From Bacillota bacterium (GTDB lineage Bacteria > Bacillota > Clostridia > Lachnospirales > Lachnospiraceae), in the NCBI GenBank assembly GCA_023460575.1, contig JAEWPQ010000297.1, positions 19,876 through 83,875 of the forward strand: a stretch of DNA of 64,000 bases, given 5' to 3'. The position numbers and the translations under genes are program-made. Shown here in pieces: positions 41,811 to 50,320 of the stretch; position 1 is the stretch's first letter, and each line of letters begins with the position of its first letter. Below the pieces are notes generated by a model. It had not been told where the DNA came from and did no database searches. It saw nothing but the letters and a program-made list of their open reading frames with translations.

Positions 41811-42491
41811 CTATTTAAACTTAAAAATATTTTTCTGGTTCGGTCTCATTCGAAATGCAAGGAACTGTTCTTTTGTGAAGAGAAAATAAACATTATTACT
41901 CTTTAAATGAGATATTGGAATACCCGGCAAACTTGCATATGTATGTCCCGGATATACAAGGACATCATCATTTACCTGTTCTTTTATACGCTTGATACTT
42001 TGGTACATATTCTCAGCAGAACCACCATTTCCAGTGCAAATACCACAGCCTTCTATAAAAATTGTATCTCCCGTAAATATACTGTTTTGCAGAAGGAAGC
42101 ATGTACTTCCAACTGTATGACCAGGTGTTACGATACATTGTAATTTTGTCTCTCCTAACTGTATAAATTCATTGTCTTCAAATGTATGAAGACTGGGACT
42201 ATAGAAGAAATAGAACATCGCTTCATTTATTGACATAAAGACTTCACAGTGATATAAATTAACCAGTTCATTTACTCTTCTTATATGATCTATATGACTG
42301 TGGGTTAACAAGATCATTATAAGTTTTAGTTTTTCCTTCTCAATTACATCTATAATTTGTTTCATATCACAAGCCGGGTCTATAATTGCTGTTAATTTTG
42401 TTTCCAAATCAACAATTAGATAAACATTATTTTTAGTAAGACTAGTATCTTTTAATGTGATGATTTCATATGTAAGTTGAGTCTTCTTCAT
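41811..42491 (-). CDS. BaeB/PksB-like metallo-beta-lactamase-fold hydrolase
   Basis: 226 residues from the ATG at 42491, chosen because TGGAGGAAATTTTA precedes it; an in-frame start exists at 42506. The metal-binding signature THSHIDH (H64, H66, D68, H69), then H125 in TPGHTVGS and D142 in FTGDTIF, marks a glyoxalase II-like zinc hydrolase. The GCGxCxxNGG stretch after D142 matches the BaeB/PksB/MlnB proteins found in many trans-AT polyketide clusters. Those are thought to hydrolyse thioesters, either clearing misloaded or stalled acyl-ACPs or making glyoxalase-type side reactions harmless. It overlaps the end of the GyrI-like gene upstream by 26 bp and lies 31 bp before the AT-ER gene. No signal peptide is seen, so it is cytosolic. 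Family assignment is secure; the exact substrate is not. Confidence 0.88.
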   Translation of the reverse strand: MKKTQLTYEIITLKDTSLTKNNVYLIVDLETKLTAIIDPACDMKQIIDVIEKEKLKLIMILLTHSHIDHIRRVNELVNLYHCEVFMSINEAMFYFFYSPSLHTFEDNEFIQLGETKLQCIVTPGHTVGSTCFLLQNSIFTGDTIFIEGCGICTGNGGSAENMYQSIKRIKEQVNDDVLVYPGHTYASLPGIPISHLKSNNVYFLFTKEQFLAFRMRPNQKNIFKFK

Positions 42492-42981
42492 TAAAATTTC
42501 CTCCACATATGGATTCTTTCACAATTGGAATATAGATATCTATAATCGATGATGGTGAATCCCAATAAAAACGTTTATCATACCTTTCGTAATGAAAGAA
42601 TTTTTCATTTATCACTTCAAGCTTAGTGCTTGGCAAAAGATTTTTATAAATTATGTTTATAGTATCTTTGATGGTAGCCATATTTCCAACATGGGGGTAA
42701 ATCAGGTACGTATTTCTAGGTATCTCCTTCACTATAAATTGCTTTGGTATTTTAAACTGCTCGGGTATGGAACAATAATAGAAGAATTTTCCATCTCTTT
42801 TGTAAGTAAATGCATATTTTTTCCAATCTCCCAATTGATGTAAACCATACTCGTTTAAATACTTATTAAATTGTATCCAGAGTTCTCTGCAGATAGGAAT
42901 ATTTCTATTTTGCCATTTCGTAATTTCAGTTTCCAATCCGCATACGGAAAAACTTCTTACTTCCCGTATTTTGTATTCCAT
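42466..42981 (-). CDS. GyrI-like (AraC effector-binding-type) small-molecule binding protein
   Basis: 171 residues without a DNA-binding domain. It starts with the short beta strand typical of the family (MEYKIREVRSFSVCGLETEI), followed by an alpha/beta layout with FTYKRDGKFFYYCSIPE and the late WDSPSSIIDIYIPI strand, which resembles the stand-alone GyrI-like / SOUL-fold effector-binding domain. Such proteins bind hydrophobic drugs or hydrolyse or sequester reactive compounds; a few act as self-protection. It is translated between the HEAT-repeat gene (35 bp upstream) and the BaeB-like hydrolase (overlap), among accessory genes of the polyketide operon. A role in binding the product or an intermediate is inference. 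It could also be a regulator partner. No membrane segment or signal peptide is visible. Confidence 0.65.
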   Translation of the reverse strand: MEYKIREVRSFSVCGLETEITKWQNRNIPICRELWIQFNKYLNEYGLHQLGDWKKYAFTYKRDGKFFYYCSIPEQFKIPKQFIVKEIPRNTYLIYPHVGNMATIKDTINIIYKNLLPSTKLEVINEKFFHYERYDKRFYWDSPSSIIDIYIPIVKESICGGNFNEEDSTYI

Positions 42982-43016
42982 TTATATGTTTTCCTTTCTA
43001 AACTTATTATTTGATT

Positions 43017-43751
43017 CTAGTACTGATCCAGTAATGGTCTCTTCATGAGTCTTAGTGAACGTTTCGCTTCTTCCACAAATAATTGTTCCTTTTTCTCTTC
43101 AATCACTGTTTTTAAAAACTCTACAATTTTTATCCACGGAAATCCTGATAAACATTGAATTCCTTTCCAGTAGATGACTTTCTCATCTTTATATTTTTCA
43201 AGTGTTTTGAGTATTATGTCCGCATATTCTGATTTTGCCACTTGTAAATTATAGAAAGCTAAATAACCAATGGAATCAAATATCTCAGATATTTTTTCTT
43301 TGTCTTCACTTTCCAGCACTTCCATCATCACTGGCATAACACATGTGTTCATACGTCCCAGACTTCGAACCATAAAATCACGTGCCAAAGGGAAATTTTT
43401 CTTTTTTGATGGTCTTTCCGGTAAAACCTTATGCTGGTTATTTCCTATTTTTCCAATAAATTTTATCATTTCCTTTGCTGTTAATTCTCCACCTTTCTCA
43501 AGAGCTGCAGCCATTTCTATCCTAACATACAGCTTTTTTTCTTGTATGATTTTATCAAGTATCATATGGGATAATTCAGCGTCATTCATATCAAACTTTA
43601 AAGAAAGCATTTTTACCGCAGCAGAACGGACATATGCTTCTTTGTCTTGTAACAGTTCAATTAACTCCTCTTTTCCTTTTGTCCGGTATTCACTAATATC
43701 AAAATCATCTATATATCCTCTACTTCTTAATTCCTCCGTATTGCTTTTCAT
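43017..43751 (-). CDS. HEAT-repeat protein
   Basis: 244 residues. I prefer the ATG at 43751 because AAAGGG sits 6 nt before it, while the in-frame ATG at 43766 has no ribosome site. The sequence is almost all alpha-helical, with repeated helix pairs such as ELIELLQDKEAYVRSAAVKM and the later RIEMAAALEKG and DFMVRSLGRMN segments, the pattern of HEAT repeats. HEAT-repeat proteins serve as protein scaffolds, and the AlkD subgroup are DNA glycosylases. I cannot see a clear AlkD catalytic pattern, so I do not call it that. The next gene upstream encodes an AlkZ-related protein, and both sit inside the polyketide operon, which makes a product-protection role thinkable. Function otherwise unknown. 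Confidence 0.6.
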   Translation of the reverse strand: MKSNTEELRSRGYIDDFDISEYRTKGKEELIELLQDKEAYVRSAAVKMLSLKFDMNDAELSHMILDKIIQEKKLYVRIEMAAALEKGGELTAKEMIKFIGKIGNNQHKVLPERPSKKKNFPLARDFMVRSLGRMNTCVMPVMMEVLESEDKEKISEIFDSIGYLAFYNLQVAKSEYADIILKTLEKYKDEKVIYWKGIQCLSGFPWIKIVEFLKTVIEEKKEQLFVEEAKRSLRLMKRPLLDQY

Positions 43752-43797
43752 CTTTGACCCTTTCATTCATATATTTATATAAAAAATTTTTCTTTGC

Positions 43798-44523
43798 TTA
43801 ACTGCAAAGATTTTTATTAATAGCCATAAGACTGCTTTTTGAATACATTTTCCTCATAAACTGCTCCACAAACTGCCTTGATATCTCAGGCGATTCTTTA
43901 TAGCAGGATGTAATATATTCATAACCCCAAAGTTGTTCTGGTGTATCATAATAACTAACATACATCCCATATTCTTCACCTCGTTTATTTTTCTTTCTAT
44001 TAAAATCCTGAATTGTTAAATACATCTGCATTTGTAATTCTGTCAGTATTCCATTGAAATTCTTTTCACCACCCTTTTCGAATCCAGCCTCCTTTTTCAT
44101 TGCAATAGAAGATATCAGTTTTTGATTCTCAAACAAATCCATTATTTTCTTACATCTCTGCTTTGCACCACCATCTTCGTACAGGCTGTCAAAATCATAA
44201 CCGTTTCTGCGGAAATTTGCAAAGCAGGGAAACCATTCTTTTGAGATGAATCCGGCTTTCTTTTGAAAAAACTTGCCATATGCAACTCTGCCACTTCTTG
44301 CAATATCAACACGCCACAGCCAAGGATCCTTTTTTTCATCCTTTGTCCACCAATTATTTACCATTGTATATTCTTCCACTGAAAATCCCTCAATCTCGTT
44401 TCTGAAGAGAGGCAGAAATCCCACTTCTTCAATCAGATTAATAAGCTCTTCTGATGAATGAAGGCACCTTGGGTCATTCCATTTTACTCCTCGCATTTCT
44501 CTAATAATCTTCTTTTTGGTCAT
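43798..44523 (-). CDS. AlkZ-related protein
   Basis: 241 residues, ATG at 44523 with a GAAAGGATTG upstream. Distinctive blocks are EEVGFLPLFRNEIEGFSVEE, WWTKDEKKDPWLWRVDIARS, GRVAYGKFF and KKAGFISKEWFPCFANFRR, then EKNFNGILTELQMQMYL. From memory these match short proteins annotated as AlkZ-related in gut Clostridia. They share the winged-helix scaffold of the AlkZ/YcaQ DNA glycosylases that repair interstrand crosslinks. True AlkZ proteins are longer (about 360-400 residues), so a glycosylase activity is not assured. These proteins also occur outside natural-product clusters. Here it is 31 bp from the HEAT-repeat gene and 43 bp from the acyl-hydrolase gene, co-directional in the operon. A protective role against a DNA-reactive product is an inference only. 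Confidence 0.6.
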   Translation of the reverse strand: MTKKKIIREMRGVKWNDPRCLHSSEELINLIEEVGFLPLFRNEIEGFSVEEYTMVNNWWTKDEKKDPWLWRVDIARSGRVAYGKFFQKKAGFISKEWFPCFANFRRNGYDFDSLYEDGGAKQRCKKIMDLFENQKLISSIAMKKEAGFEKGGEKNFNGILTELQMQMYLTIQDFNRKKNKRGEEYGMYVSYYDTPEQLWGYEYITSCYKESPEISRQFVEQFMRKMYSKSSLMAINKNLCS

Positions 44524-44566
44524 ATACTTTCAATCCTTTCGTTACACTCACTGAATATATGTAACA

Positions 44567-45514
44567 TCAAGTAACAATTCTTTTTATGATTTGAATATTG
44601 CTTAATTCCTTTCCAAATGGTGTTATTACACCCTGTATTTTATCCCTTGCATCATCATTTAAAATTTTCACTCCAATATTCTTCATTGTGGAACCTGGCG
44701 TCAGGTCAATGTAAATACATTCTTTTTCCTTAATACTTAATAATGCCTCTCTAAAATACATTGGCTTACTGATAGAATCCCATAAATAATCAGCACTTAA
44801 CGTCCCTACTTCTCGCTTTCTGGAAGATAAAATCAGTGGAACACACGGCTGCAAAAAATTATATGTGCTTAAATATTCTTTATATGGAATCTCAATCTCA
44901 TCAATCAGGCTGGAATGGAAACCATAGTTAACAGGTAGTTTTAGAAAAGCTACTTTTTTCTCCAAAAGCATCTTTTTTATTAATTCAACTGACTCTACAG
45001 AGCAGCTTACAACAAAATGCTTATTATAATTAACTGCCACTAAGGTACTATGTTGATTTAAGATATCTAATGTATAGTACAAATCGGGATCTCCAAGAAT
45101 TGTTATCATACAACCACGTGTACGAATAGATAATAAAAGTTCTACCTGCTTTGCTATACATTCAAGTGCTGTTACATAATTAAAACAACCGGCTAACACA
45201 GACGCAGTGTATTCTCCAAGACTAACTCCAATTACCTCATTGGGGAAAATCCCTTCCTTCTTCAACGTTTCAGAAAGTGCATATTCTATCATAAATATAG
45301 AGGGGTGTGAAAATTTTAATTCTTTTAACTCTTCGCCCACTCTTTTTTCCTCCCGAAAAATCTCCTCCACAACTCCATAATCAGCTATTTGTTTATACTT
45401 TAAATCCATCTCTTCTATACAATTTCTAAAAAAATCATCACTTCTATATAGTTCACGAGCCATATTATAATATTGAGACCCTTGTCCTCCAAATATAAAT
45501 ACTATTTTTTTCAT
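44567..45514 (-). CDS. acyltransferase-fold protein, probable acyl hydrolase (AH) of the trans-AT system
   Basis: 315 residues from the ATG at 45514; the GTGGAG before it is a good ribosome site, although the frame also has a GTG start at 45526. It has the FabD fold: FIFGGQGSQ at the N-terminus, nucleophile Ser98 in GVSLGEY, and catalytic His200 in NYGFHSS. The Arg that binds the malonyl carboxylate in FabD (25 residues after the Ser) is Gln123 here, and the His before the nucleophile (GHS) is Val. Loss of that Arg is the hallmark of the PedC-type acyl hydrolases that remove stalled or wrong acyl chains from ACPs, and of ATs using non-malonyl units. With a fully malonyl-competent AT in the AT-ER fusion, proofreading is the more likely job. 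Cytosolic; 24 bp after the PPTase gene. Confidence 0.82.
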   Translation of the reverse strand: MKKIVFIFGGQGSQYYNMARELYRSDDFFRNCIEEMDLKYKQIADYGVVEEIFREEKRVGEELKELKFSHPSIFMIEYALSETLKKEGIFPNEVIGVSLGEYTASVLAGCFNYVTALECIAKQVELLLSIRTRGCMITILGDPDLYYTLDILNQHSTLVAVNYNKHFVVSCSVESVELIKKMLLEKKVAFLKLPVNYGFHSSLIDEIEIPYKEYLSTYNFLQPCVPLILSSRKREVGTLSADYLWDSISKPMYFREALLSIKEKECIYIDLTPGSTMKNIGVKILNDDARDKIQGVITPFGKELSNIQIIKRIVT

Positions 45515-45538
45515 ATACTTCTCCACTAGTTAAGCTCT

Positions 45539-46222
45539 TTAATTTTGCTTATCTATAAATTGAATCAAATCCTCAAGCCTGATTTCATGAAGGGTGACTT
45601 CTTCCTCCATACTGCATATTGACAGGTAATAGTCTGTATCAAAAGGATAGCTTTTTAATCTTAAATTCATTTGGATATCCCCATTTTGATTGGTTACCAT
45701 ACCGTCTAAAGCATTTACTGAAAATGAATTCAGTCTGGTAGAAAGTCCTGTTCCACAGTATTTGATATAGCTCTCCTTGAGTGTCCAAATCTGTGTAAAT
45801 CTTTTTGTCCGCTCCTCACCTGTAACCGTATGAATAAAACTATTTTCTTCTTCTGTGAAAAATTTATCACTAATACTTTCTTTTCCTGTCTGTATCTTCT
45901 CAATATCTATTCCAACTTCGCTGCTCCCATACGCAATTGCTACCCACTTACCAGAATGTGACAGATTGTATGAAAAGCCATTTATATGATTCATAAATGG
46001 CTTTCCGAATTCATTGTAGCCGATATCCATCTCTACCAATCGGCCACATTTCTGAAACAGACTATATTGAAGTAATAATTCCGCACAAATGCTTCTTTTG
46101 GCATCGTCGATAAAATGAAAACGATCTGCTCTCATACGTCTTTCTTCTGAAACTGCATTTCTAAGCAACTGATAGTTATCATTATTAATATCCGTTATCT
46201 TGTTGTAATTTACAACCAACAT
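45539..46222 (-). CDS. Sfp-type 4'-phosphopantetheinyl transferase
   Basis: 227 residues. I take the ATG at 46222, preceded by AGAGGTGACC; a GTG two codons upstream is also in frame. The magnesium- and CoA-binding signatures of the Sfp/Gsp class are clear: SYNLSHSGKWVAIA, VGIDIEKI and FTQIWTLKESYIKYCGTGL (the WxxKES/AxxK motif). It transfers phosphopantetheine from CoA to the serine of carrier domains and is expected to activate all ACP and PCP domains of the three PKS proteins. The length (about 225) is normal for the class. It follows the biotin carboxylase gene by 15 bp and precedes the acyl hydrolase gene by 24 bp, in the same operon. Confidence 0.95.
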   Translation of the reverse strand: MLVVNYNKITDINNDNYQLLRNAVSEERRMRADRFHFIDDAKRSICAELLLQYSLFQKCGRLVEMDIGYNEFGKPFMNHINGFSYNLSHSGKWVAIAYGSSEVGIDIEKIQTGKESISDKFFTEEENSFIHTVTGEERTKRFTQIWTLKESYIKYCGTGLSTRLNSFSVNALDGMVTNQNGDIQMNLRLKSYPFDTDYYLSICSMEEEVTLHEIRLEDLIQFIDKQN

Positions 46223-46237
46223 GGTCACCTCTTTTTA

Positions 46238-47593
46238 TCAATTGGAGGCTATTACGGTTTCAAAAAATGCAGTTGTATAATCGCCCATTAAGAACCTTGA
46301 ATCCTTTAAGATATTCATTAGTACCTCTTTGTTAGTTGAGACACCCTCAATCCGCATTTCGTCTAAGCATCTTAACATTTTATTTACTGCCTGTACCTTA
46401 TTCTGATCATGACAGCATATCTTACACAAAAGAGAATCATAATAGGTTGTCACATCATTATTCGCCTCATAAGATGAATCTACTCTTACTCCAAATCCTC
46501 CTGGCATATCAAATCTAGTAATCTTGCCGTAATCAGGTATAAAAGTACCTTTATAATTCTCTGCTAATATTCTGCATTCAATCGCATATCCCAGAAACAG
46601 TACCTCTTCCTGCTTTATCTTAAGCGGTTCACCTTGTGCAATCCGAATCTGTTCCTTGACTAAATCAATTCCAGTAATCAACTCAGATATTGTATGTTCA
46701 ACCTGCAGTCTGGTGTTCATTTCCATGAAATAAAAGGATTTGTTGTCTTCAAGTAAATATTCTATTGTACCTACACCAACATAGCCAATATGCTTGCAAA
46801 TATCAATTGCTCCCTGATACATTTTATTTCTTATCTCTTCGTTAAGTGTGGTACATCTGGATTCCTCTATGAACTTTTGGTTCTTTCTCTGTATGGTACA
46901 CTCTCTATCACCTAAATGGATTACATTTTGATATTGATCAGCTAATATCTGTACCTCTATGTGCTTTGCATGTTTTATATATCGTTCCACCAAAATACCA
47001 CTGGAACCAAAAACCTTTTCTGCTTCCTTCAGACACATCTCAAGCGCTCGAAATAAATCCTCTTCCTTGTCAACTATGCGAATCCCCTTGCCGCCCCCAC
47101 CATTTGCAGCTTTCAAAATAATGGGATAACCAATCTTTTTTGCATATTGAAAGCACTCTTCATAATTATTTATCTCAACACTGTCATCTCCAATGACAGG
47201 TATATTTGATTCTTTAGCTGCCATTTTTGCTCTAACCTTGTTCCCCATCAGGGCGATAGTGGCACTGCTTGGACCAATATAATCAATATCACAATTCTCA
47301 CATAATTCACTAAAATCTGCATTTTCGGAAAAATATCCAATACCAGGATGGATTGCATCCACTTTATAATTAGTTGCAACGGCCAACACATTATATGCGT
47401 TTAAATAAGAGTCCTTGCTCTGAACATCCCCAATGCAGATAGAATAATCAGCAAGTCTTGTATGTAAGGCTCCTCTATCACCCTTTGAAAATACACTTAC
47501 GGTCTCAATTCCCATTTCTTTGCAGGCACGAATGACTCGAACTGCACTATCACCACGATTTGCTACCAATATCCTCTTATATTTATTATTCAT
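46238..47593 (-). CDS. accC: acetyl-CoA carboxylase, biotin carboxylase subunit
   Basis: 451 residues, full length for AccC. N-terminal Rossmann part (RILVANRGDSAVRVIRACKE), HPGIGYFSENADF, the ATP-grasp glycine-rich loop (KAANGGGGKGIR), EVQILADQ, GDRECTIQRKNQK and the catalytic EMNTRLQVEHT are all present. It carboxylates the biotin on AccB using ATP and bicarbonate. The ATG at 47593 lies inside the last codons of accB (8 bp overlap), so the two are translated together. It completes an accD-accA-accB-accC set within the polyketide operon, which would raise malonyl-CoA for chain extension. An extra, inhibitor-insensitive copy kept for self-protection is an alternative. No missing catalytic residue is seen. 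Confidence 0.96.
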   Translation of the reverse strand: MNNKYKRILVANRGDSAVRVIRACKEMGIETVSVFSKGDRGALHTRLADYSICIGDVQSKDSYLNAYNVLAVATNYKVDAIHPGIGYFSENADFSELCENCDIDYIGPSSATIALMGNKVRAKMAAKESNIPVIGDDSVEINNYEECFQYAKKIGYPIILKAANGGGGKGIRIVDKEEDLFRALEMCLKEAEKVFGSSGILVERYIKHAKHIEVQILADQYQNVIHLGDRECTIQRKNQKFIEESRCTTLNEEIRNKMYQGAIDICKHIGYVGVGTIEYLLEDNKSFYFMEMNTRLQVEHTISELITGIDLVKEQIRIAQGEPLKIKQEEVLFLGYAIECRILAENYKGTFIPDYGKITRFDMPGGFGVRVDSSYEANNDVTTYYDSLLCKICCHDQNKVQAVNKMLRCLDEMRIEGVSTNKEVLMNILKDSRFLMGDYTTAFFETVIASN

Positions 47594-48068
47594 TTTTATC
47601 TACTCTTATCTTTAATATTGGCTGTTCATATTCAATCAAATCACAATCCTTTACAAGTATTTCAATAATAGTTCCTGAAACCGTGGACTTAATGTCATTA
47701 TATATTTTCATCGCCTCAATAGAACAGACCACCTCACCCCTGTTAATATAAATATCATTACCTCCCAGCTTAATCTGATTGCTAAACTCAAGCTCTCCGA
47801 CAAAAGGAGAAACAATTGTTACAATATCCTCTTTTTCTTGATTATCCATTTGTGAATTGTCTGTAATAGCATATTCATCCAGTTTATTTTCCAGATCATC
47901 AATTTTAAATTCAGAAGCATCTTTTATACTTTGTTTTGCTTTTTTAGCTACCTTACTAAATTGAATTGAAAACATCGTATCCTGATAGGCAAACGATACT
48001 AATCTTGATTGCTCACACTGCTTTATCAACTTATCAATTGCATTTAATTTATTATTCAGATCATCCAT
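47586..48068 (-). CDS. accB: acetyl-CoA carboxylase biotin carboxyl carrier protein
   Basis: 160 residues. The C-terminal 80 residues form the biotinyl domain with the biotinylation motif EAMK in VCSIEAMKIYND, and the flat-thumb region IVSPFVGEL that marks AccB. The N-terminus is a variable, charged linker (residues 1-80), as usual. It carries carboxybiotin between AccC and the AccA/AccD transferase. ATG at 48068 follows AGGGAAGTGATGTA; the gene lies 26 bp after accA and overlaps accC by 8 bp. It will need a biotin ligase encoded elsewhere. Confidence 0.94.
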   Translation of the reverse strand: MDDLNNKLNAIDKLIKQCEQSRLVSFAYQDTMFSIQFSKVAKKAKQSIKDASEFKIDDLENKLDEYAITDNSQMDNQEKEDIVTIVSPFVGELEFSNQIKLGGNDIYINRGEVVCSIEAMKIYNDIKSTVSGTIIEILVKDCDLIEYEQPILKIRVDKNE

Positions 48069-48094
48069 TACATCACTTCCCTTTATTATGCATT

Positions 48095-48910
48095 TTAGAA
48101 TACATCACTTCCTATATTTCTATATTTACTTATTCTTTCTTTTTTTAACTCCTCTCCATCCAAATGGCTGCAACGAAGCAGTTCTTGTTCTATACTTTGT
48201 TTAATCCTATAAAATATGATTTCTTCCGTTCCTTCTTCACTTATAATTTCATCTATAATTTTAAATTTCAACAAATCACTTGCTGTAACCTTTAAATTGC
48301 CAGCAATATCTGGAGCTTTTCTGGAATCCTTACACAAAATACTTGCACAGCCTTCTGGTGAAACAACAGAATAAATGGCGTTTTCCAGCATAATTACCCG
48401 GTTCGCAACTCCTAAGGCCAGTGCCCCTCCACTGCCTCCCTCTCCAATGATAATGGCTAGGATAGGAACAGTAAAATTAGCCATTTCATATAAATTTCTT
48501 GCAATAGCCTCTGCTTGTCCGTTTTCTTCTGCAGAAACACCTGGAAATGCTCCTGGCGTATCAATAAAACAAATAATCGGTCTCTTAAATTTTTCCGCCT
48601 GCCTCATCAAGCGTAATGATTTTCTATAACCCTCCGGCTTTGTCATTCCATATTGACGGTAATTCATCTCACTTGGAGTATTTCCCTTTTGCTGTCCGAT
48701 TATGGTGACAGCCTGATGATTCAGTAAAGCAATCCCTCCGACTATAGACTTATCGTCTCCAATTCCTCTATCTCCATGTAACTGAATAAAAGAATTAAAA
48801 ATATTATTGATGATATCTAATGATCGGAATCTAGTAATTTTTCTTGCCAGTAAAACATTATTCCATGCATTACTGCTCTCTGTTTCTTCAACACTGCTGT
48901 TTTTCACCAT
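48095..48910 (-). CDS. accA: acetyl-CoA carboxylase carboxyltransferase subunit alpha
   Basis: 271 residues. Typical AccA features: NNIFNSFIQLHGDRGIGDDKSI, GQQKGNTPSE, the acyl-CoA pocket CFIDTPGAFPGVSAEENGQ, and the oxyanion-hole region IIGEGGSGGALALG, then SPEGCASILCKDS. With AccD it moves the carboxyl group from biotin to acetyl-CoA, giving malonyl-CoA, the extender for the polyketide line. The start at 48910 is 1 nt after the accD stop, with GGGCGGGTG serving as ribosome site, so the two subunits are probably made in equal amounts. The length is shorter than E. coli AccA (319), as is usual for Firmicutes. Confidence 0.96.
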   Translation of the reverse strand: MVKNSSVEETESSNAWNNVLLARKITRFRSLDIINNIFNSFIQLHGDRGIGDDKSIVGGIALLNHQAVTIIGQQKGNTPSEMNYRQYGMTKPEGYRKSLRLMRQAEKFKRPIICFIDTPGAFPGVSAEENGQAEAIARNLYEMANFTVPILAIIIGEGGSGGALALGVANRVIMLENAIYSVVSPEGCASILCKDSRKAPDIAGNLKVTASDLLKFKIIDEIISEEGTEEIIFYRIKQSIEQELLRCSHLDGEELKKERISKYRNIGSDVF

Positions 48911-48911
48911 A

Positions 48912-49703
48912 TCACCCGCCCTTATTTTCCTGACTATGGATTTTCAGTATATCCCCAAGAGTCTTTTTAAGCATTTTTCGTTCTACGATCAAATCAATAT
49001 AACCATACTCAAACAGAGCTTCCGAAGTTTGAAAATTAGATGGGAGTTTTTCATTGATTGTCTGTTCAATCACTCGTTTCCCAGCAAACCCTATTAACGC
49101 CCCAGGCTCTGCTAATATGATATCCCCTAAAAAAGCAAAGCTTGCACTGACTCCTCCTGTGGTAGGATTAGTCAGTACACTAATGTATAATCCTCCTGAA
49201 TCACTAAAACCAGATACTGCAGCCGCAGTTTTTGCCATCTGCATTAATGAAAAAATCCCTTCCTGCATTCGGGCTCCACCAGAAGCAACAACCATTACGA
49301 CCGGAGTTTTCTGTTTCTTTGCATCCTCAAACAATCTGGTTACCTTTTCACCAACAATAACTCCCATACTACCCATCATATATCTAGTATCCATAACTCC
49401 AATCATAACTCTTTGGCCATTAATGCACCCTTTTCCGGTTACAATGGCTTCATTTAAACCATCTTTTTTCACTATACTTTCATGCTTTTCCCAATATCCG
49501 GGAAATTTAATAGGATCACAAAATTTCGCATGTACATTGGTTTCTTCAAATGTATTCTGATCTAATATCAAAGCAAGCCTTTTCTTATAGTCAAGTGTTT
49601 TATAAGAACCACATAAATTACAGATATAATTATTTTCAATAAACTTTTTTCTTTCAATGATAGCCCCACACTTTTTGCACTTTATAAATAAATTATAAGA
49701 CAT
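48912..49703 (-). CDS. accD: acetyl-CoA carboxylase carboxyltransferase subunit beta
   Basis: 263 residues. It begins with a four-cysteine zinc ribbon (C9-x2-C12 and C29-x2-C32), then the crotonase-like core with GGARMQEGIFSLMQMAKTA, TNPTTGGVSASFAFLGD and PGALIGFAGKRVIEQT, all typical of AccD. ATG at 49703 is preceded by AAGGGGAG. It pairs with AccA. The gene begins only 29 bp after agrB, with no terminator between them, so it is probably co-transcribed with the quorum-sensing genes. In the andrimid cluster a stray AccD gives resistance; here the complete four-gene set points first to malonyl-CoA supply. Confidence 0.96.
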   Translation of the reverse strand: MSYNLFIKCKKCGAIIERKKFIENNYICNLCGSYKTLDYKKRLALILDQNTFEETNVHAKFCDPIKFPGYWEKHESIVKKDGLNEAIVTGKGCINGQRVMIGVMDTRYMMGSMGVIVGEKVTRLFEDAKKQKTPVVMVVASGGARMQEGIFSLMQMAKTAAAVSGFSDSGGLYISVLTNPTTGGVSASFAFLGDIILAEPGALIGFAGKRVIEQTINEKLPSNFQTSEALFEYGYIDLIVERKMLKKTLGDILKIHSQENKGG

Positions 49704-49732
49704 TAACTCCCCTTCTCTCTATCTAAGTCATT

Positions 49733-50320
49733 CTATAAAAAATTAATTATCCTTATTTTATAACGTGCAGTCACTAATGCTAATGCCTGAATAATATGTG
49801 AACTTATAATAACGTATATGAATTTATTTAACCCTAAAGATAAAAAGAATATTTCTAAAATTATTTGAATTATCAGAATTAATTTAATGTATTTTTTATA
49901 TATTTGTTTTTCATTATCATTCAGCTTTTTGGCAGAACTTTGTATTGGTGCCAATGCCATTATTAATCCTATACATATTATTTCCAGTAGAAATATTACT
50001 TTGTTATTAATACTTAGATACATATTGCTGGAAAATAGTACCACGAATGCTATAAAAGCATTAGACAATATTATACACCTCCAGGCTTTTGTTGCATGAT
50101 AACCTCCACAATAGCTTCTTAAAGGAATGAAGTTAAATAAGAAAAAAACCACAACCGGTAATTCATGAAAAAAACAGCCTATTATAATTGCAATTACCAT
50201 ATTTGTTACCATCTCGAACAGTAGGGTATATCCATAACGGTATACACTAATGCTTTCATTTGTAAACATTCCCGCCTTTAATTGTTGATCAATAAAATAT
50301 TCTACAAGCTTATCTATCAT
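49733..50320 (-). CDS. agrB: AgrB-type membrane peptidase processing the autoinducer peptide
   Basis: 195 residues, with about five or six hydrophobic segments (for example MVIAIIIGCFF, VVVFFLFNF, FIAFVVLFSS, IICIGLIMALA). The catalytic block RSYCGGYHATKAWRC holds His75 and Cys82, seven residues apart as in staphylococcal AgrB (H77/C84). AgrB cuts the C-terminal tail of AgrD, forms the thiolactone and hands the peptide to export. The start codon shares its A with the stop of agrD (TAATG), so the two are translationally coupled, and the order agrD-agrB is reversed relative to Staphylococcus. The acetyl-CoA carboxylase genes follow 29 bp later. Confidence 0.93.
   Translation of the reverse strand: MIDKLVEYFIDQQLKAGMFTNESISVYRYGYTLLFEMVTNMVIAIIIGCFFHELPVVVFFLFNFIPLRSYCGGYHATKAWRCIILSNAFIAFVVLFSSNMYLSINNKVIFLLEIICIGLIMALAPIQSSAKKLNDNEKQIYKKYIKLILIIQIILEIFFLSLGLNKFIYVIISSHIIQALALVTARYKIRIINFL

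Noticed and set aside
45514..45526. GTG start at 45526 for the acyl hydrolase
   Set aside because: GTGGAG is better read as the ribosome site of the ATG at 45514.
39542..46222. HMG-CoA-synthase-type beta-branching cassette
   Set aside because: No HCS, decarboxylating KS, free-standing ACP or enoyl-CoA hydratase gene was found among the accessory genes, despite twin ACPs in the modules.
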